Source of the DNA: Oscillibacter sp.
GTDB lineage: Bacteria > Bacillota > Clostridia > Oscillospirales > Oscillospiraceae
Length of the DNA: 58,390 nt
Direction: 5' to 3'
Assembly (NCBI GenBank): GCA_014799845.1
Contig: JAAVHF010000016.1
Coordinates: 1 to 58,390, forward strand
Part shown: piece after piece, positions 41,666 through 48,922 of the stretch
How positions within the stretch are numbered: position 1 is the first letter of the stretch
How the letters are laid out: every line of letters begins with the position of its first letter
Notes under the pieces: model-generated
Told to the model about the DNA's origin: nothing
Database searches by the model: none
What the model saw: only the letters and a program-made list of their open reading frames with translations
Position numbers and translations under genes: made by a program

Positions 41666-42425
41666 CTTCCTCACCTCCGGCGGCAAGGAGGGTCAGGGTG
41701 TCGGAGATCTTCTGGTACATCTCCTCCGTGGAGCTGACGCCCTTGTAAATCTGGTGGAACACCTCGCCGTCCCGGATGAACATGACCCGCTTGGCGTGGC
41801 TGGCGGCCTTGGTGGAGTGGGTCACCATGAGGATGGTCTGGCCCTCGGCGTTCACCTGGTCGAAAAGGCTCAGGAGGCCGTCGGTGGCCTTGCTGTCCAG
41901 GGCCCCGGTGGGCTCGTCGGCCAGTACGATCCGGGGCTCGGTGATCAGCGCCCGGGCCACGGCCGCCCGCTGCTTCTGTCCGCCGGAGACCTCGTAGGGG
42001 TATTTTTTCAGCAGGGCCTCGATGCCCAGCCGCCGGGACAGGGGCAGAAGGCGCTTTTCCATTTCCATGTAGCTCTTCCCCGCCAGCACCAGGGGGAGGA
42101 GGATATTGTCCTTGATGGAAAAGGTGTCCAGCAGGTTGAAGTCCTGGAATACGAAGCCCAGGTGGTCCCGCCGGAAGGCCGCGATGTCCTTCTCCTTGAT
42201 GGTGACGATATTCTTCCCGTCCAGCAGCACCTGGCCGCTGGTGGGCTTATCCAGGGCGGCAAGGATATTCAGAAGGGTGGTCTTGCCGCTGCCGGACTCG
42301 CCCATGATGGCCACATATTCTCCCGGCTCCACGGCAAAGTTGACGCTGGTGAGCGCCTGCACCTGCTGTCCGCCGAAACGGGTGGTATAGATTTTTTTCA
42401 GATCGCTGACTTGAAGGATGGGCAT
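41658..42425 (-). CDS. ABC transporter ATP-binding protein (MacB/BceA type)
   Basis: The start at 42425 (MPILQVSDLKKIYTTRF) is preceded by GAGGAGG; the track adds 23 unsupported residues. The 255-residue protein has Walker A GESGSGKTTLLN, Q-loop FVFQDFNLLD, signature VSGGQKQRAAVARAL and Walker B IVLADEPTGALD, followed by a switch His in VTHSTKAA. It powers the FtsX-like permease encoded immediately downstream. This class works in lipoprotein release, antimicrobial peptide resistance or export. The substrate cannot be told from the sequence. Confidence 0.95.
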   Translation of the reverse strand: MPILQVSDLKKIYTTRFGGQQVQALTSVNFAVEPGEYVAIMGESGSGKTTLLNILAALDKPTSGQVLLDGKNIVTIKEKDIAAFRRDHLGFVFQDFNLLDTFSIKDNILLPLVLAGKSYMEMEKRLLPLSRRLGIEALLKKYPYEVSGGQKQRAAVARALITEPRIVLADEPTGALDSKATDGLLSLFDQVNAEGQTILMVTHSTKAASHAKRVMFIRDGEVFHQIYKGVSSTEEMYQKISDTLTLLAAGGEEDA

Positions 42426-42464
42426 TTTCTTTTCCTCCTCGGGGTTTTGTTTGGTTACAGGCAT

Positions 42465-42493
42465 ATTATAGCGGATTTGTTCTCTCCATTCCA
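42465..42493 (-). promoter_or_regulatory. Promoter of the ABC transporter operon
   Basis: A perfect TATAAT on the minus strand 40 bp before the ATG, with a weak -35 (TGGAAT) 17 bp away. Confidence 0.5.
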
Positions 42494-42504
42494 TCGTTTT
42501 ACCT

Positions 42505-42575
42505 TACAAAAAAGGGAGGAACCTTACATCGGTGTAAGGTTCCTCCCTTCAGACTGTCGAAAAGCGGCCTGTCCG
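42505..42575 (-). repeat. Inverted hairpin repeat, left of the SLH gene
   Basis: AAGGGAGGAACCTTACA / TGTAAGGTTCCTCCCTT hairpin followed by a T run on the minus strand, plus about 25 bp of flanking sequence. It matches, in opposite orientation, a second copy at 44815-44888 on the other side of the SLH gene. It works as an outward-pointing terminator, insulating the ABC promoter. Confidence 0.85.
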
Positions 42576-42712
42576 GCAGTGAACGGTGCGCGGGATGGCA
42601 AATCCAAAAAATTCGAAAAGCAATGCAGCCAGCATATTGTTTTTGTATTTTGAATGCGGTAACATAATATTGAACAGCATTGCCGTTCCACCATAAAAAG
42701 GAGGTTCTTTCC

Positions 42713-44728
42713 ATGAGAAAACAACGGTTTCTGTCCGGCCTGCTGGCTCTCGTGCTGGCGTTGACCTTACTGCCCGCTGCCGCGCTGGCGGCGGAGCCCG
42801 GCCTGTCCAATTTCACGAAGGTCAATACCTACACCCCCGGCACCTTCACCGATGTGTCCAACGAGTGGTACGCACAGAACGTCCAGACCGCTTATGAGCT
42901 GGGCCTGGTCCTGGGTACCAGCGACACCACGTTCTCCCCGGATGAGAATATCTCCCTGGCGGCTGCCCTGACCCTGGCCTGCCGCCTGCACAGCATCTAT
43001 CACACCGGCTCCGCGGACTTCGTCCAGGGCGACCCCTGGTATCGGGTCTATGAGGACTACGCCGTCCTGAACGGCATCATCTCCGCCGGGAGCTTCGACA
43101 ACTACAACGCGCCCGCCACCCGCCGCCAGTTCGTCGGCATTCTGGCCAAGGCCCTGCCCGGAGAGGCCCTGGAGGAGATCAACACCGTGGCGGACGGCGC
43201 GATCCCCGACGTGGCCGCCGGCTCCGCCTATTATGACGACATTTACACCCTCTACCGCGCCGGCATTCTCAGCGGCAACGACAGCGCCGGAAACTTCACC
43301 CCCGACAGCAGCATCCAGCGCTCCGGCGTAGCCGCGATCGTTACCCGTATGGCCAACCCCTCCCTGCGCCAGAGCTTGTATCTGGTCCCCGCGGCGGGCA
43401 GCGTGACCCTCAGCGAGACCGCTCTGACCCTGGACATCGGTAACACCGCGGAGCTTACCGCCGCTGTCAGTCCCGAGGGCGCGGAAGCCGCCGTCACCTG
43501 GACCAGCTCCAACCCCGGCGTGGCCAGCGTCCTTGACGGCAAGGTGACCGCCGTCTCCGCCGGCAGCGCCGTCATCACCGCCTCTACCGCCAACGGCAAG
43601 ACCGCGGCCTGCTCCGTCACCGTCAGGCCGGCCCCCCTCGTCTTCAGCGGCAGCGGCGACAAGGTAATCACCGGCATCAATATCCCCGCCGGAGCCTACT
43701 ACTCCGAGTTCACCCACGACGGCAGCGGAAATGTGATAATGAAGCTGATCTACGGTGAACGGAGCTATGACTACTTTCTGGTGGCCAACGAGATCGGCGC
43801 CTCCGCCAACCGCTGCTGCATGAGTGAAAACGGCCACGCCGCCATCGTCAACGGAACGCTGGAGGTGGAGGCCGACGGCAACTGGACCATCGAGTTCAAG
43901 CCGGTTTCCGGAACCACAACCACCAATATCAAGGGCAGCGGCAATGCCGTCACGGGCATCTTTACCGCCTCCACGGCCCGGAACGTCATCTCCGGCACCC
44001 ACAACGGGAAATCCAACTTCATCGTCTATGCCATCAAGTACAACAGCAGAGTTACCTATGACCGGGAGCTGATCTTCAATGAGATCGGCGCCTATTCCGG
44101 TCAGTCGGCGGCCACCCTGGTGCCGGGCCAGCAGTACTACATCTCCGTAGTGGCGGACGGCGACTGGACCCTGGACTTCGGCCAGGGCGACTCCGTGACC
44201 ACCTATACGGCTCTGCCCGCTCCCGCTCCGGCCAAAAACGGCAATAACGACGGCAGCCGGCCCGGCGGCGGCTACGACGACGACCAGCCCGGCAGCGGCA
44301 GCAGCAGCGACAGCGACCTCTGGAGCTACAGCGAGGCCAAGGACCTGAAGCGCTACGCCGACAATTTCTACAACGGCTTCGACAACGTCTATCAGACGCT
44401 CAGCGGCAAGTCCACCGGCTTCGCCTCCGCGGATGTAAAGCTGGTCCAGCTGGCCCTGGACAGCATTGATCGCCTGGACCGCCATCTGAGCGACGCCGTC
44501 GCTCTGATGCAGCACAAGGCGGACCTGAAGCTGACCGGCGGCAACTACGACACCCTGGAGGACTACGTGGAGGCAATCCGCGGCCGCCTCCGCGACATGA
44601 AGGACACGGAAGTGACTGAGAGCAACGTCGCCAGGGTCAAGCTGGACCTGGCCATGGACGCGGCGGTCATCAACGCCATGGGCGCCGAGTTCCGGCTCCA
44701 CGCGGCGGAGCTGGTCGCGGCATTCTGA
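42713..44728 (+). CDS. Exported SLH and Ig-like (Big_2) domain surface protein
   Basis: The start at 42713 (MRKQRFLSGLLALVLALTLL) is preceded by AAAGGAGG. A signal peptide of about 26 residues ends at ALAAEP. Three SLH-like motifs follow (FTDVSNEWYAQNV; a middle one; ...AYYDDIYTLYRAGILSG) to about residue 220. A Big_2-type domain comes next (SVTLSETALTLDIGNTAELTA... to about 310), then a beta-rich region of about 200 residues, a Gly/Asp/Ser linker and an all-helical C-terminus. It is a wall-anchored surface protein without recognised enzymatic residues. The gene is monocistronic and bracketed by inverted hairpin repeats. Confidence 0.88.
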   Translation: MRKQRFLSGLLALVLALTLLPAAALAAEPGLSNFTKVNTYTPGTFTDVSNEWYAQNVQTAYELGLVLGTSDTTFSPDENISLAAALTLACRLHSIYHTGSADFVQGDPWYRVYEDYAVLNGIISAGSFDNYNAPATRRQFVGILAKALPGEALEEINTVADGAIPDVAAGSAYYDDIYTLYRAGILSGNDSAGNFTPDSSIQRSGVAAIVTRMANPSLRQSLYLVPAAGSVTLSETALTLDIGNTAELTAAVSPEGAEAAVTWTSSNPGVASVLDGKVTAVSAGSAVITASTANGKTAACSVTVRPAPLVFSGSGDKVITGINIPAGAYYSEFTHDGSGNVIMKLIYGERSYDYFLVANEIGASANRCCMSENGHAAIVNGTLEVEADGNWTIEFKPVSGTTTTNIKGSGNAVTGIFTASTARNVISGTHNGKSNFIVYAIKYNSRVTYDRELIFNEIGAYSGQSAATLVPGQQYYISVVADGDWTLDFGQGDSVTTYTALPAPAPAKNGNNDGSRPGGGYDDDQPGSGSSSDSDLWSYSEAKDLKRYADNFYNGFDNVYQTLSGKSTGFASADVKLVQLALDSIDRLDRHLSDAVALMQHKADLKLTGGNYDTLEDYVEAIRGRLRDMKDTEVTESNVARVKLDLAMDAAVINAMGAEFRLHAAELVAAF

Positions 44729-44770
44729 GCCGGGCCGCCCCGCATACGGAATTCCTGTCCATGACTCAGA

Positions 44771-44806
44771 AAGCCCCCGGATACCGCACAGTATCCGGGG
44801 GTCTCT
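44771..44806. terminator. Terminator after the SLH/Big_2 gene
   Basis: CCCCCGGATAC / GTATCCGGGGG with an 8-nt loop followed by TCTCTGTCT, 43 bp after the stop codon. Confidence 0.7.
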
Positions 44807-44814
44807 GTCTGTCC

Positions 44815-44888
44815 CTCCATTCACGAAGCGGACTTCCGACAAGCTGAAGGGAGGAACCTTACATTGGTGTGAGGTTCCTCCCTTTTTT
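44815..44888 (+). repeat. Inverted hairpin repeat, right of the SLH gene
   Basis: AAGGGAGGAACCTTACATTGG...CCAATGT-type hairpin ending in CCTCCCTTTTTT on the plus strand. Its reverse complement aligns over about 60 bp with 42505-42575. It provides a second terminator for the SLH gene. Confidence 0.85.
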
Positions 44889-44919
44889 GCTTTTTCCGCG
44901 GCACGGCGCGTGAACGGGT

Positions 44920-45918
44920 TCAGCGGCCGATGGTCGCCACCAGCACGGCCTTGATGGAGTGCATCCGGTTCTCCGCCTCGTCGAAAACCACGGAGTGGGG
45001 GCCCCGGAATACTTCGTCGGTGACCTCCCGGATATCCACGCCCTTGTCCTTCCACTCCTTGGCAAGCTTGGTCTCAAAGTCGTGGAAGGAGGGCAGGCAG
45101 TGGAGATACAGCACGTCCCGGTTGCCGGTGCGCTCCAGGGTCTGCTCCGTGACCCGGTAGGGGGTCAGCAGCCTGGCCCGCTCGGGAATCAGCGACTCCT
45201 CACCCATGGAGGCCCAGATGTCGCCGTAGATCACATCCGCGCCGGTGAGGGTGCTCTCGTCACTGGTGATCTCAATAGTGGCCCCGGTCTGGTGAGCAGC
45301 CTCCTGAACCCTGCGCAGGACCGACTGGTCCACGCCGTCCACCAGTTCCTGGGGGCCCAGGCCCACGAAGTGCATCCCCATCCTGGCGCAGCCGTACATC
45401 CAGGCGTAGCACATGTTGTTGCGCACGTCGCCGGGGAACACCACCTTCACGTCCCGCAGGGGCTTGGAGCAGTGCTCCTCAATGGTCATCATGTCGGCCA
45501 GGATCTGGGTGGGGTGGTCCACGTCGGTCAGGCCGTTCCACACCGGCACGCCGGAGAATTTCGCCAGGTCCTCCACCACCTTCTGGTCGAAGCCCCGGTA
45601 CTCAATGCCGTCAAAAAACCGGCCCAGGACCCTGGCCGTGTCCTCCAGGCTCTCCTTTTTGCCCATCTGGCTGCTGCCCGCGTCCAGATAGGTGACGTGG
45701 GCCCCCTCCTGGGTGGCGGCTACCTCGAAGGAACAGCGGGTACGGGTGGAGGTCTTCTCAAAAAGCAGGACGATGTGCTTGCCCTTCAGCGCGGGCTCGC
45801 AGACGCCGGAGCGGCGCTTGGCCTTCAGGTCGTGGCCCAGGTCCAGCAGATAGCGGATCTCCGTGGGGGTGAGATCCATTAAGGTGAGGAAATTCTTGCC
45901 TTTCAGGTTTATTGCCAT
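44920..45918 (-). CDS. arcB: Ornithine carbamoyltransferase (catabolic context)
   Basis: The true start is the ATG at 45918 (MAINLKGKNFLTLMDL) with AAAAGGAG upstream; the track extends into arcA. The 332-residue protein has the carbamoyl phosphate site FEKTSTRTRCSFEVAA, VDHPTQILAD, and the ornithine site DVLYLHCLPSFHD. In anabolism (ArgF) it makes citrulline; next to arginine deiminase it more likely runs backwards as ArcB, yielding ornithine and carbamoyl phosphate for ATP formation. It starts 33 bp after arcA. No carbamate kinase or arginine/ornithine antiporter is in the window. Confidence 0.95.
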   Translation of the reverse strand: MAINLKGKNFLTLMDLTPTEIRYLLDLGHDLKAKRRSGVCEPALKGKHIVLLFEKTSTRTRCSFEVAATQEGAHVTYLDAGSSQMGKKESLEDTARVLGRFFDGIEYRGFDQKVVEDLAKFSGVPVWNGLTDVDHPTQILADMMTIEEHCSKPLRDVKVVFPGDVRNNMCYAWMYGCARMGMHFVGLGPQELVDGVDQSVLRRVQEAAHQTGATIEITSDESTLTGADVIYGDIWASMGEESLIPERARLLTPYRVTEQTLERTGNRDVLYLHCLPSFHDFETKLAKEWKDKGVDIREVTDEVFRGPHSVVFDEAENRMHSIKAVLVATIGR

Positions 45919-45950
45919 GGGTGTTCTCCTTTTTGATTGGTTTGCAGAGG

Positions 45951-47192
45951 CTACACGTCCTCCCGGACAAAGGGCATACTCATACATCTGGGCCCGCCCC
46001 GGCCCCGGCTGAGCTCGCTGCACGGGATGGTGTGGACGGTGACGCCGTTCTCCTTCAGGATCTGGTTGGTGACATAGTTGCGCTCGTAGACGACCACCTC
46101 GCCGGGGGCGATGGCAAGGGTGTTGCTGCCGTCGCTCCACTGCTCCCGGGCCGCGTCAATGGGGCTGTCGGACCCGCATCTGATGAGCTGCACGTTGTCC
46201 AGCTCCAGATGCTCCTTCAGAATGTCCTCCAGACTGCCCTGCTCCTCCTGAATGCGGACCTTGCCGTCCACCAGCTCCATGACGTAGACGGTGATCTCAT
46301 GGAGGATATTGGGGTGAACGGTGAATTTGTTCTTATCCACCATGGTGAACACGGTGTCCAGGTGCATGAAGCTGCGGGTCTTGGGGATATTGAAGGCCAG
46401 GACCTTCTTGAAGGTCTGGCTGATGGACAGCACCGTGTGGGCGAATTTGTCGACGCTGTCCTCCTGGGTGCGCTGGGAAATGCCCACGGCGATAACCTCC
46501 GGGGACAGGATCAGAATGTCCCCGCCCTCCAGGGAGCTGTTCTCTCCCCGGTCATACCACTTGGGCGCGTCCTTGTAGACCGGGTGGTACTGGAAAATGA
46601 ATTTCCCGAACAGGGTCTCACGGTTCCGCGTCACCGTGTGCATCCGGTGGAGGGAAACGCCGGTGCCGATGGTGGCGAAGGGGTCCCGGGTGAAATACAG
46701 GTTGGGCATGGGGTCGATGAGAAAGGGATAGTCATCGGAACGGAAGCTGAGGTAGTCCGCCAGCTTCCCCGTCTCAAAGCCCCGCACATCGCTCTTCCGC
46801 ACACCCGCCATCATGGTCTCCACCAGCCGTCCACGCTCCATGGAGTTCAGATAGTCCCTCAAAATGTCCCGGATGCGGTGGTTCTCCAGCCCCGCCTCGT
46901 CCAGAAACTGTTCCGTCAGCTCCTGCCGGACGTCCGCCGCGGCAATGGTCTCCTCCACCAGGTCCGTGAGGTAGACCACCTCCGCCCCGTTCTCCCGCAG
47001 ACACTGGGCAAAGGCGTCGTGCTCCGCCTGCGCTACCTTCAAATAGGGAATGTCGTCAAAAAGAAGCCGTTCCAGATATTCCGGCATCAGGTTCTCCAGC
47101 TCCCGGCCCGGACGGTGGAGCATCACCTTTTTCAGCCGCCCGATCTCCGAAGTATTGTGCAGACCGGTTTTCAGCCGTGTTTCAATTGGCAT
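45951..47192 (-). CDS. arcA: Arginine deiminase
   Basis: The 413-residue length matches the family. Landmarks are [31 protein letters not shown], the [10 protein letters not shown] segment with catalytic His, and the C-terminal nucleophile Cys at about 403 in [13 protein letters not shown]. It hydrolyses arginine to citrulline and ammonia, the first reaction of the arginine dihydrolase pathway, giving ATP and acid resistance. AAAGGAG precedes the ATG. It is first gene of the arcA-arcB pair. Between it and bioY, a hairpin CTTTTTCTTtcAAGAAAAAG (about 47249-47270) is visible in the leader. Confidence 0.97.
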   Translation of the reverse strand: MPIETRLKTGLHNTSEIGRLKKVMLHRPGRELENLMPEYLERLLFDDIPYLKVAQAEHDAFAQCLRENGAEVVYLTDLVEETIAAADVRQELTEQFLDEAGLENHRIRDILRDYLNSMERGRLVETMMAGVRKSDVRGFETGKLADYLSFRSDDYPFLIDPMPNLYFTRDPFATIGTGVSLHRMHTVTRNRETLFGKFIFQYHPVYKDAPKWYDRGENSSLEGGDILILSPEVIAVGISQRTQEDSVDKFAHTVLSISQTFKKVLAFNIPKTRSFMHLDTVFTMVDKNKFTVHPNILHEITVYVMELVDGKVRIQEEQGSLEDILKEHLELDNVQLIRCGSDSPIDAAREQWSDGSNTLAIAPGEVVVYERNYVTNQILKENGVTVHTIPCSELSRGRGGPRCMSMPFVREDV

Positions 47193-47402
47193 ACGCGCAT
47201 CACTCCTTTACTTCCCTTAGGATTGCCGGATTTGGATAAGGCATACATTCTTTTTCTTGAAAGAAAAAGGTCCTGGGCGGACGGCCAATCCCGCTCTTAT
47301 CTGCGCCGCTTTCCCTAATCTCCCGCACGGTAACAAAGCATACCTTTAATTCAAAGAAAAAGAATCAAAAAGAACTTTTGCGGCAAAGCGCTGCTTTGCC
47401 AG

Positions 47403-47457
47403 TTGTTAACCTTGTTTAATTTAACGGTTGACAACAGATGGGCAGATATGGTACTGT
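47403..47457 (+). promoter_or_regulatory. BirA operator overlapping the bioY promoter
   Basis: TTGTTAAC (47403-47410), 16 bp, GTTGACAA (47427-47434) is a near-perfect BirA operator. It overlaps the -35 (TTGACA, 47428-47433) of a promoter with TACTGT as -10 (47452-47457) 18 bp on. Biotinyl-AMP-bound BirA would therefore block transcription when biotin is sufficient. Confidence 0.85.
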
Positions 47458-47489
47458 TTTCCTACAAAACGCAAGAAGGAGATTGCACG

Positions 47490-48044
47490 ATGGAAATGAC
47501 TATGTCAAGATTTCGGGCAAAGGATATTGCCTATATTGCGGTTTTTACCGCGCTGATCGCCGTCGGCGCGTGGATCGCCATTCCTACGCCCGTCAGAATT
47601 GATTTCACCCTCCAGACGCTGGGCATCTTTCTGGCAACCGGCATCCTGGGCGGACGGCGGGGGACCCTGGCGGTAACGGCCTATCTGCTCCTGGGCGCGG
47701 TGGGCGCGCCGGTGTTCTCCGGATTTGCCGGAGGACTGAGCGCGCTGGTATCCCCCAGCGGCGGGTATCTGATCGGCTTTTTCTTCACCGCGCTGTTCAT
47801 GTGGAGCGTGGAGAAGATAACGGGGGACAAAACGTGGAAGCTGGGACTGGCTATGGTGATGGGCGCGATGATCTACTACGCCTTCGGCACCGCCTGGTTT
47901 ATGGTGGTCTACCCCATGGGCGGCGAAAGCGTGGGGCTGTGGACCGCCCTGAGCTGGTGCGTGATCCCCTATATCCCCTTTGATCTCATGAAAATTGCCC
48001 TGGCCCTGGGGCTGACCTCCCAGCTGCGCCGCCATGTCAAGTAA
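47490..48044 (+). CDS. bioY: Biotin transporter BioY (ECF S component)
   Basis: The start at 47490 (MEMTMSRFRAKDIAYIAVF) follows AAGAAGGAG; the track begins upstream inside the operator. The 184-residue protein has six hydrophobic helices and the BioY signatures PVRIDFTLQTLGIFLATGILGGRRG, LLLGAVGAPVFSGFAGG and SPSGGYLIGF. It binds biotin and works with the ECF energising unit or alone. No biotin synthesis gene lies nearby. A BirA operator upstream supports biotin-repressed expression. Confidence 0.95.
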   Translation: MEMTMSRFRAKDIAYIAVFTALIAVGAWIAIPTPVRIDFTLQTLGIFLATGILGGRRGTLAVTAYLLLGAVGAPVFSGFAGGLSALVSPSGGYLIGFFFTALFMWSVEKITGDKTWKLGLAMVMGAMIYYAFGTAWFMVVYPMGGESVGLWTALSWCVIPYIPFDLMKIALALGLTSQLRRHVK

Positions 48045-48438
48045 GCCCCTCCCCCTCCGGCCCCACCACGGGATGTGCATGGCCTATTTCGTGGGCTATG
48101 GCTACAGCGATGGGTTTTCCGCCCACATGGCGCGGCTGCTGGAGGAGCTGGCCCCGGACAGCCCCGTCCGCCTCACGGTGGGGACCGACGCGGTGTGCGG
48201 GCCCTGCCCCAACAACGCGGGCGGGCTGTGCGACAAGCCGGAGCTGGTGGCAGGCTATGACAGAAGGGTGCTGGAACTGTGCGGACTGGAGGAAGGGGAC
48301 GTTCTCCCCTTCGGCGTATTCACCAGCCGGGTACAGGAGAATATCCTGACCCCCGGCCTGCGGTCCGGTATCTGCGGAAACTGCCAGTGGAACGGCATAT
48401 GCGCCTCCCACCCCAGCCGGTGGAGGAAAAACGCCTGA
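48034..48438 (+). CDS. DUF1284 domain-containing protein
   Basis: A 134-residue protein beginning LRPHHGMCMAYFVGYGYS and carrying several cysteines: VCGPCPNNAGGLC and ICGNCQWNGIC, plus the CM near the N-terminus. This His/Cys pattern marks the DUF1284 family, suspected to bind iron-sulfur or another metal. Its ATG lies inside the last codons of bioY (11-bp overlap), so the two are translationally coupled and under BirA control. A link to biotin is an inference from that arrangement. Confidence 0.85.
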   Translation: MSSKPLPLRPHHGMCMAYFVGYGYSDGFSAHMARLLEELAPDSPVRLTVGTDAVCGPCPNNAGGLCDKPELVAGYDRRVLELCGLEEGDVLPFGVFTSRVQENILTPGLRSGICGNCQWNGICASHPSRWRKNA

Positions 48439-48449
48439 CGTTTTTCGCT

Positions 48450-48478
48450 TGACAAACGGCGGAAAAACTATTAGGATA
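48450..48478 (+). promoter_or_regulatory. Sigma-A promoter downstream of the DUF1284 gene
   Basis: TTGACA, 17 bp, TAGGAT. It could drive a short untranslated RNA that ends at the hairpin near 48560, or read on towards mfd. Confidence 0.6.
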
Positions 48479-48484
48479 AAGCAA

Positions 48485-48575
48485 GCGCAGACGGCGTCCG
48501 CGCGGCATAAACGGCATATGATATGGGCACACGCCCTCCCGATGGGGAGAGGCGTGGGCCTTTTCGTGCGTTTTT
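48485..48575 (+). ncRNA. Candidate small RNA
   Basis: A consensus promoter is followed within about 45 bp by a hairpin (CACGCCCTCCC-GATG-GGGAGAGGCGTG, 48529-48556) and TTTT plus a second T run. That gives a predicted transcript of about 80-90 nt without a convincing ORF. I do not recognise a family. Confidence 0.4.
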
Positions 48576-48589
48576 CTCCCGAGGTGGAT

Positions 48590-48870
48590 CAGACCGCCGC
48601 AACGAACCCCGGGAGATTCCGCGTGTATGACGGCAGGGTCTGCGCCAACATCCTGAAACAGACGCTTCGCAGCAGAAACCACACCCGCAGTTCGGTTTAG
48701 ACCGGACAGACTACAAGATAAGCGCAAAAAACAATATCCCCCGTAATGGAGCGTCACCCCTTGGGTGACGCCTTAAGGGATTCTTAAACCGTAGGTTTAA
48801 GTGACTTTTTGCCTACTTTTTGTTCACACAAAAAGTAGGCGCAGGGTTCGGGAGCGCGCAGCTCCCGGGC
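48590..48870 (-). repeat. Dispersed intergenic hairpin element, copy E
   Basis: Reads on the minus strand: GCCTACTTTTTG...CAAAAAGTAGGC hairpin (48811-48840), TTAAACCTACGGTTTAA hairpin (48783-48800), an extra GGCGTCACCC...GGGTGACGC hairpin, core (48702-48719) and GCGAAGCGTCTGTTTCAGGATG, ending near ATCTCCCGGGG. It lies between the DUF1284 gene and mfd. Confidence 0.85.
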
Positions 48871-48922
48871 TATCGATGAGAAACCATTTAGTGCGGTCTG
48901 AAAGACCGCAAAGGAGCACCCA

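Noticed and set aside
42511-42549. Hairpin left of the SLH gene as a terminator for the ABC operon
   Set aside because: The ABC operon is transcribed away from it; the T run shows that it stops minus-strand transcription arriving from the SLH side.
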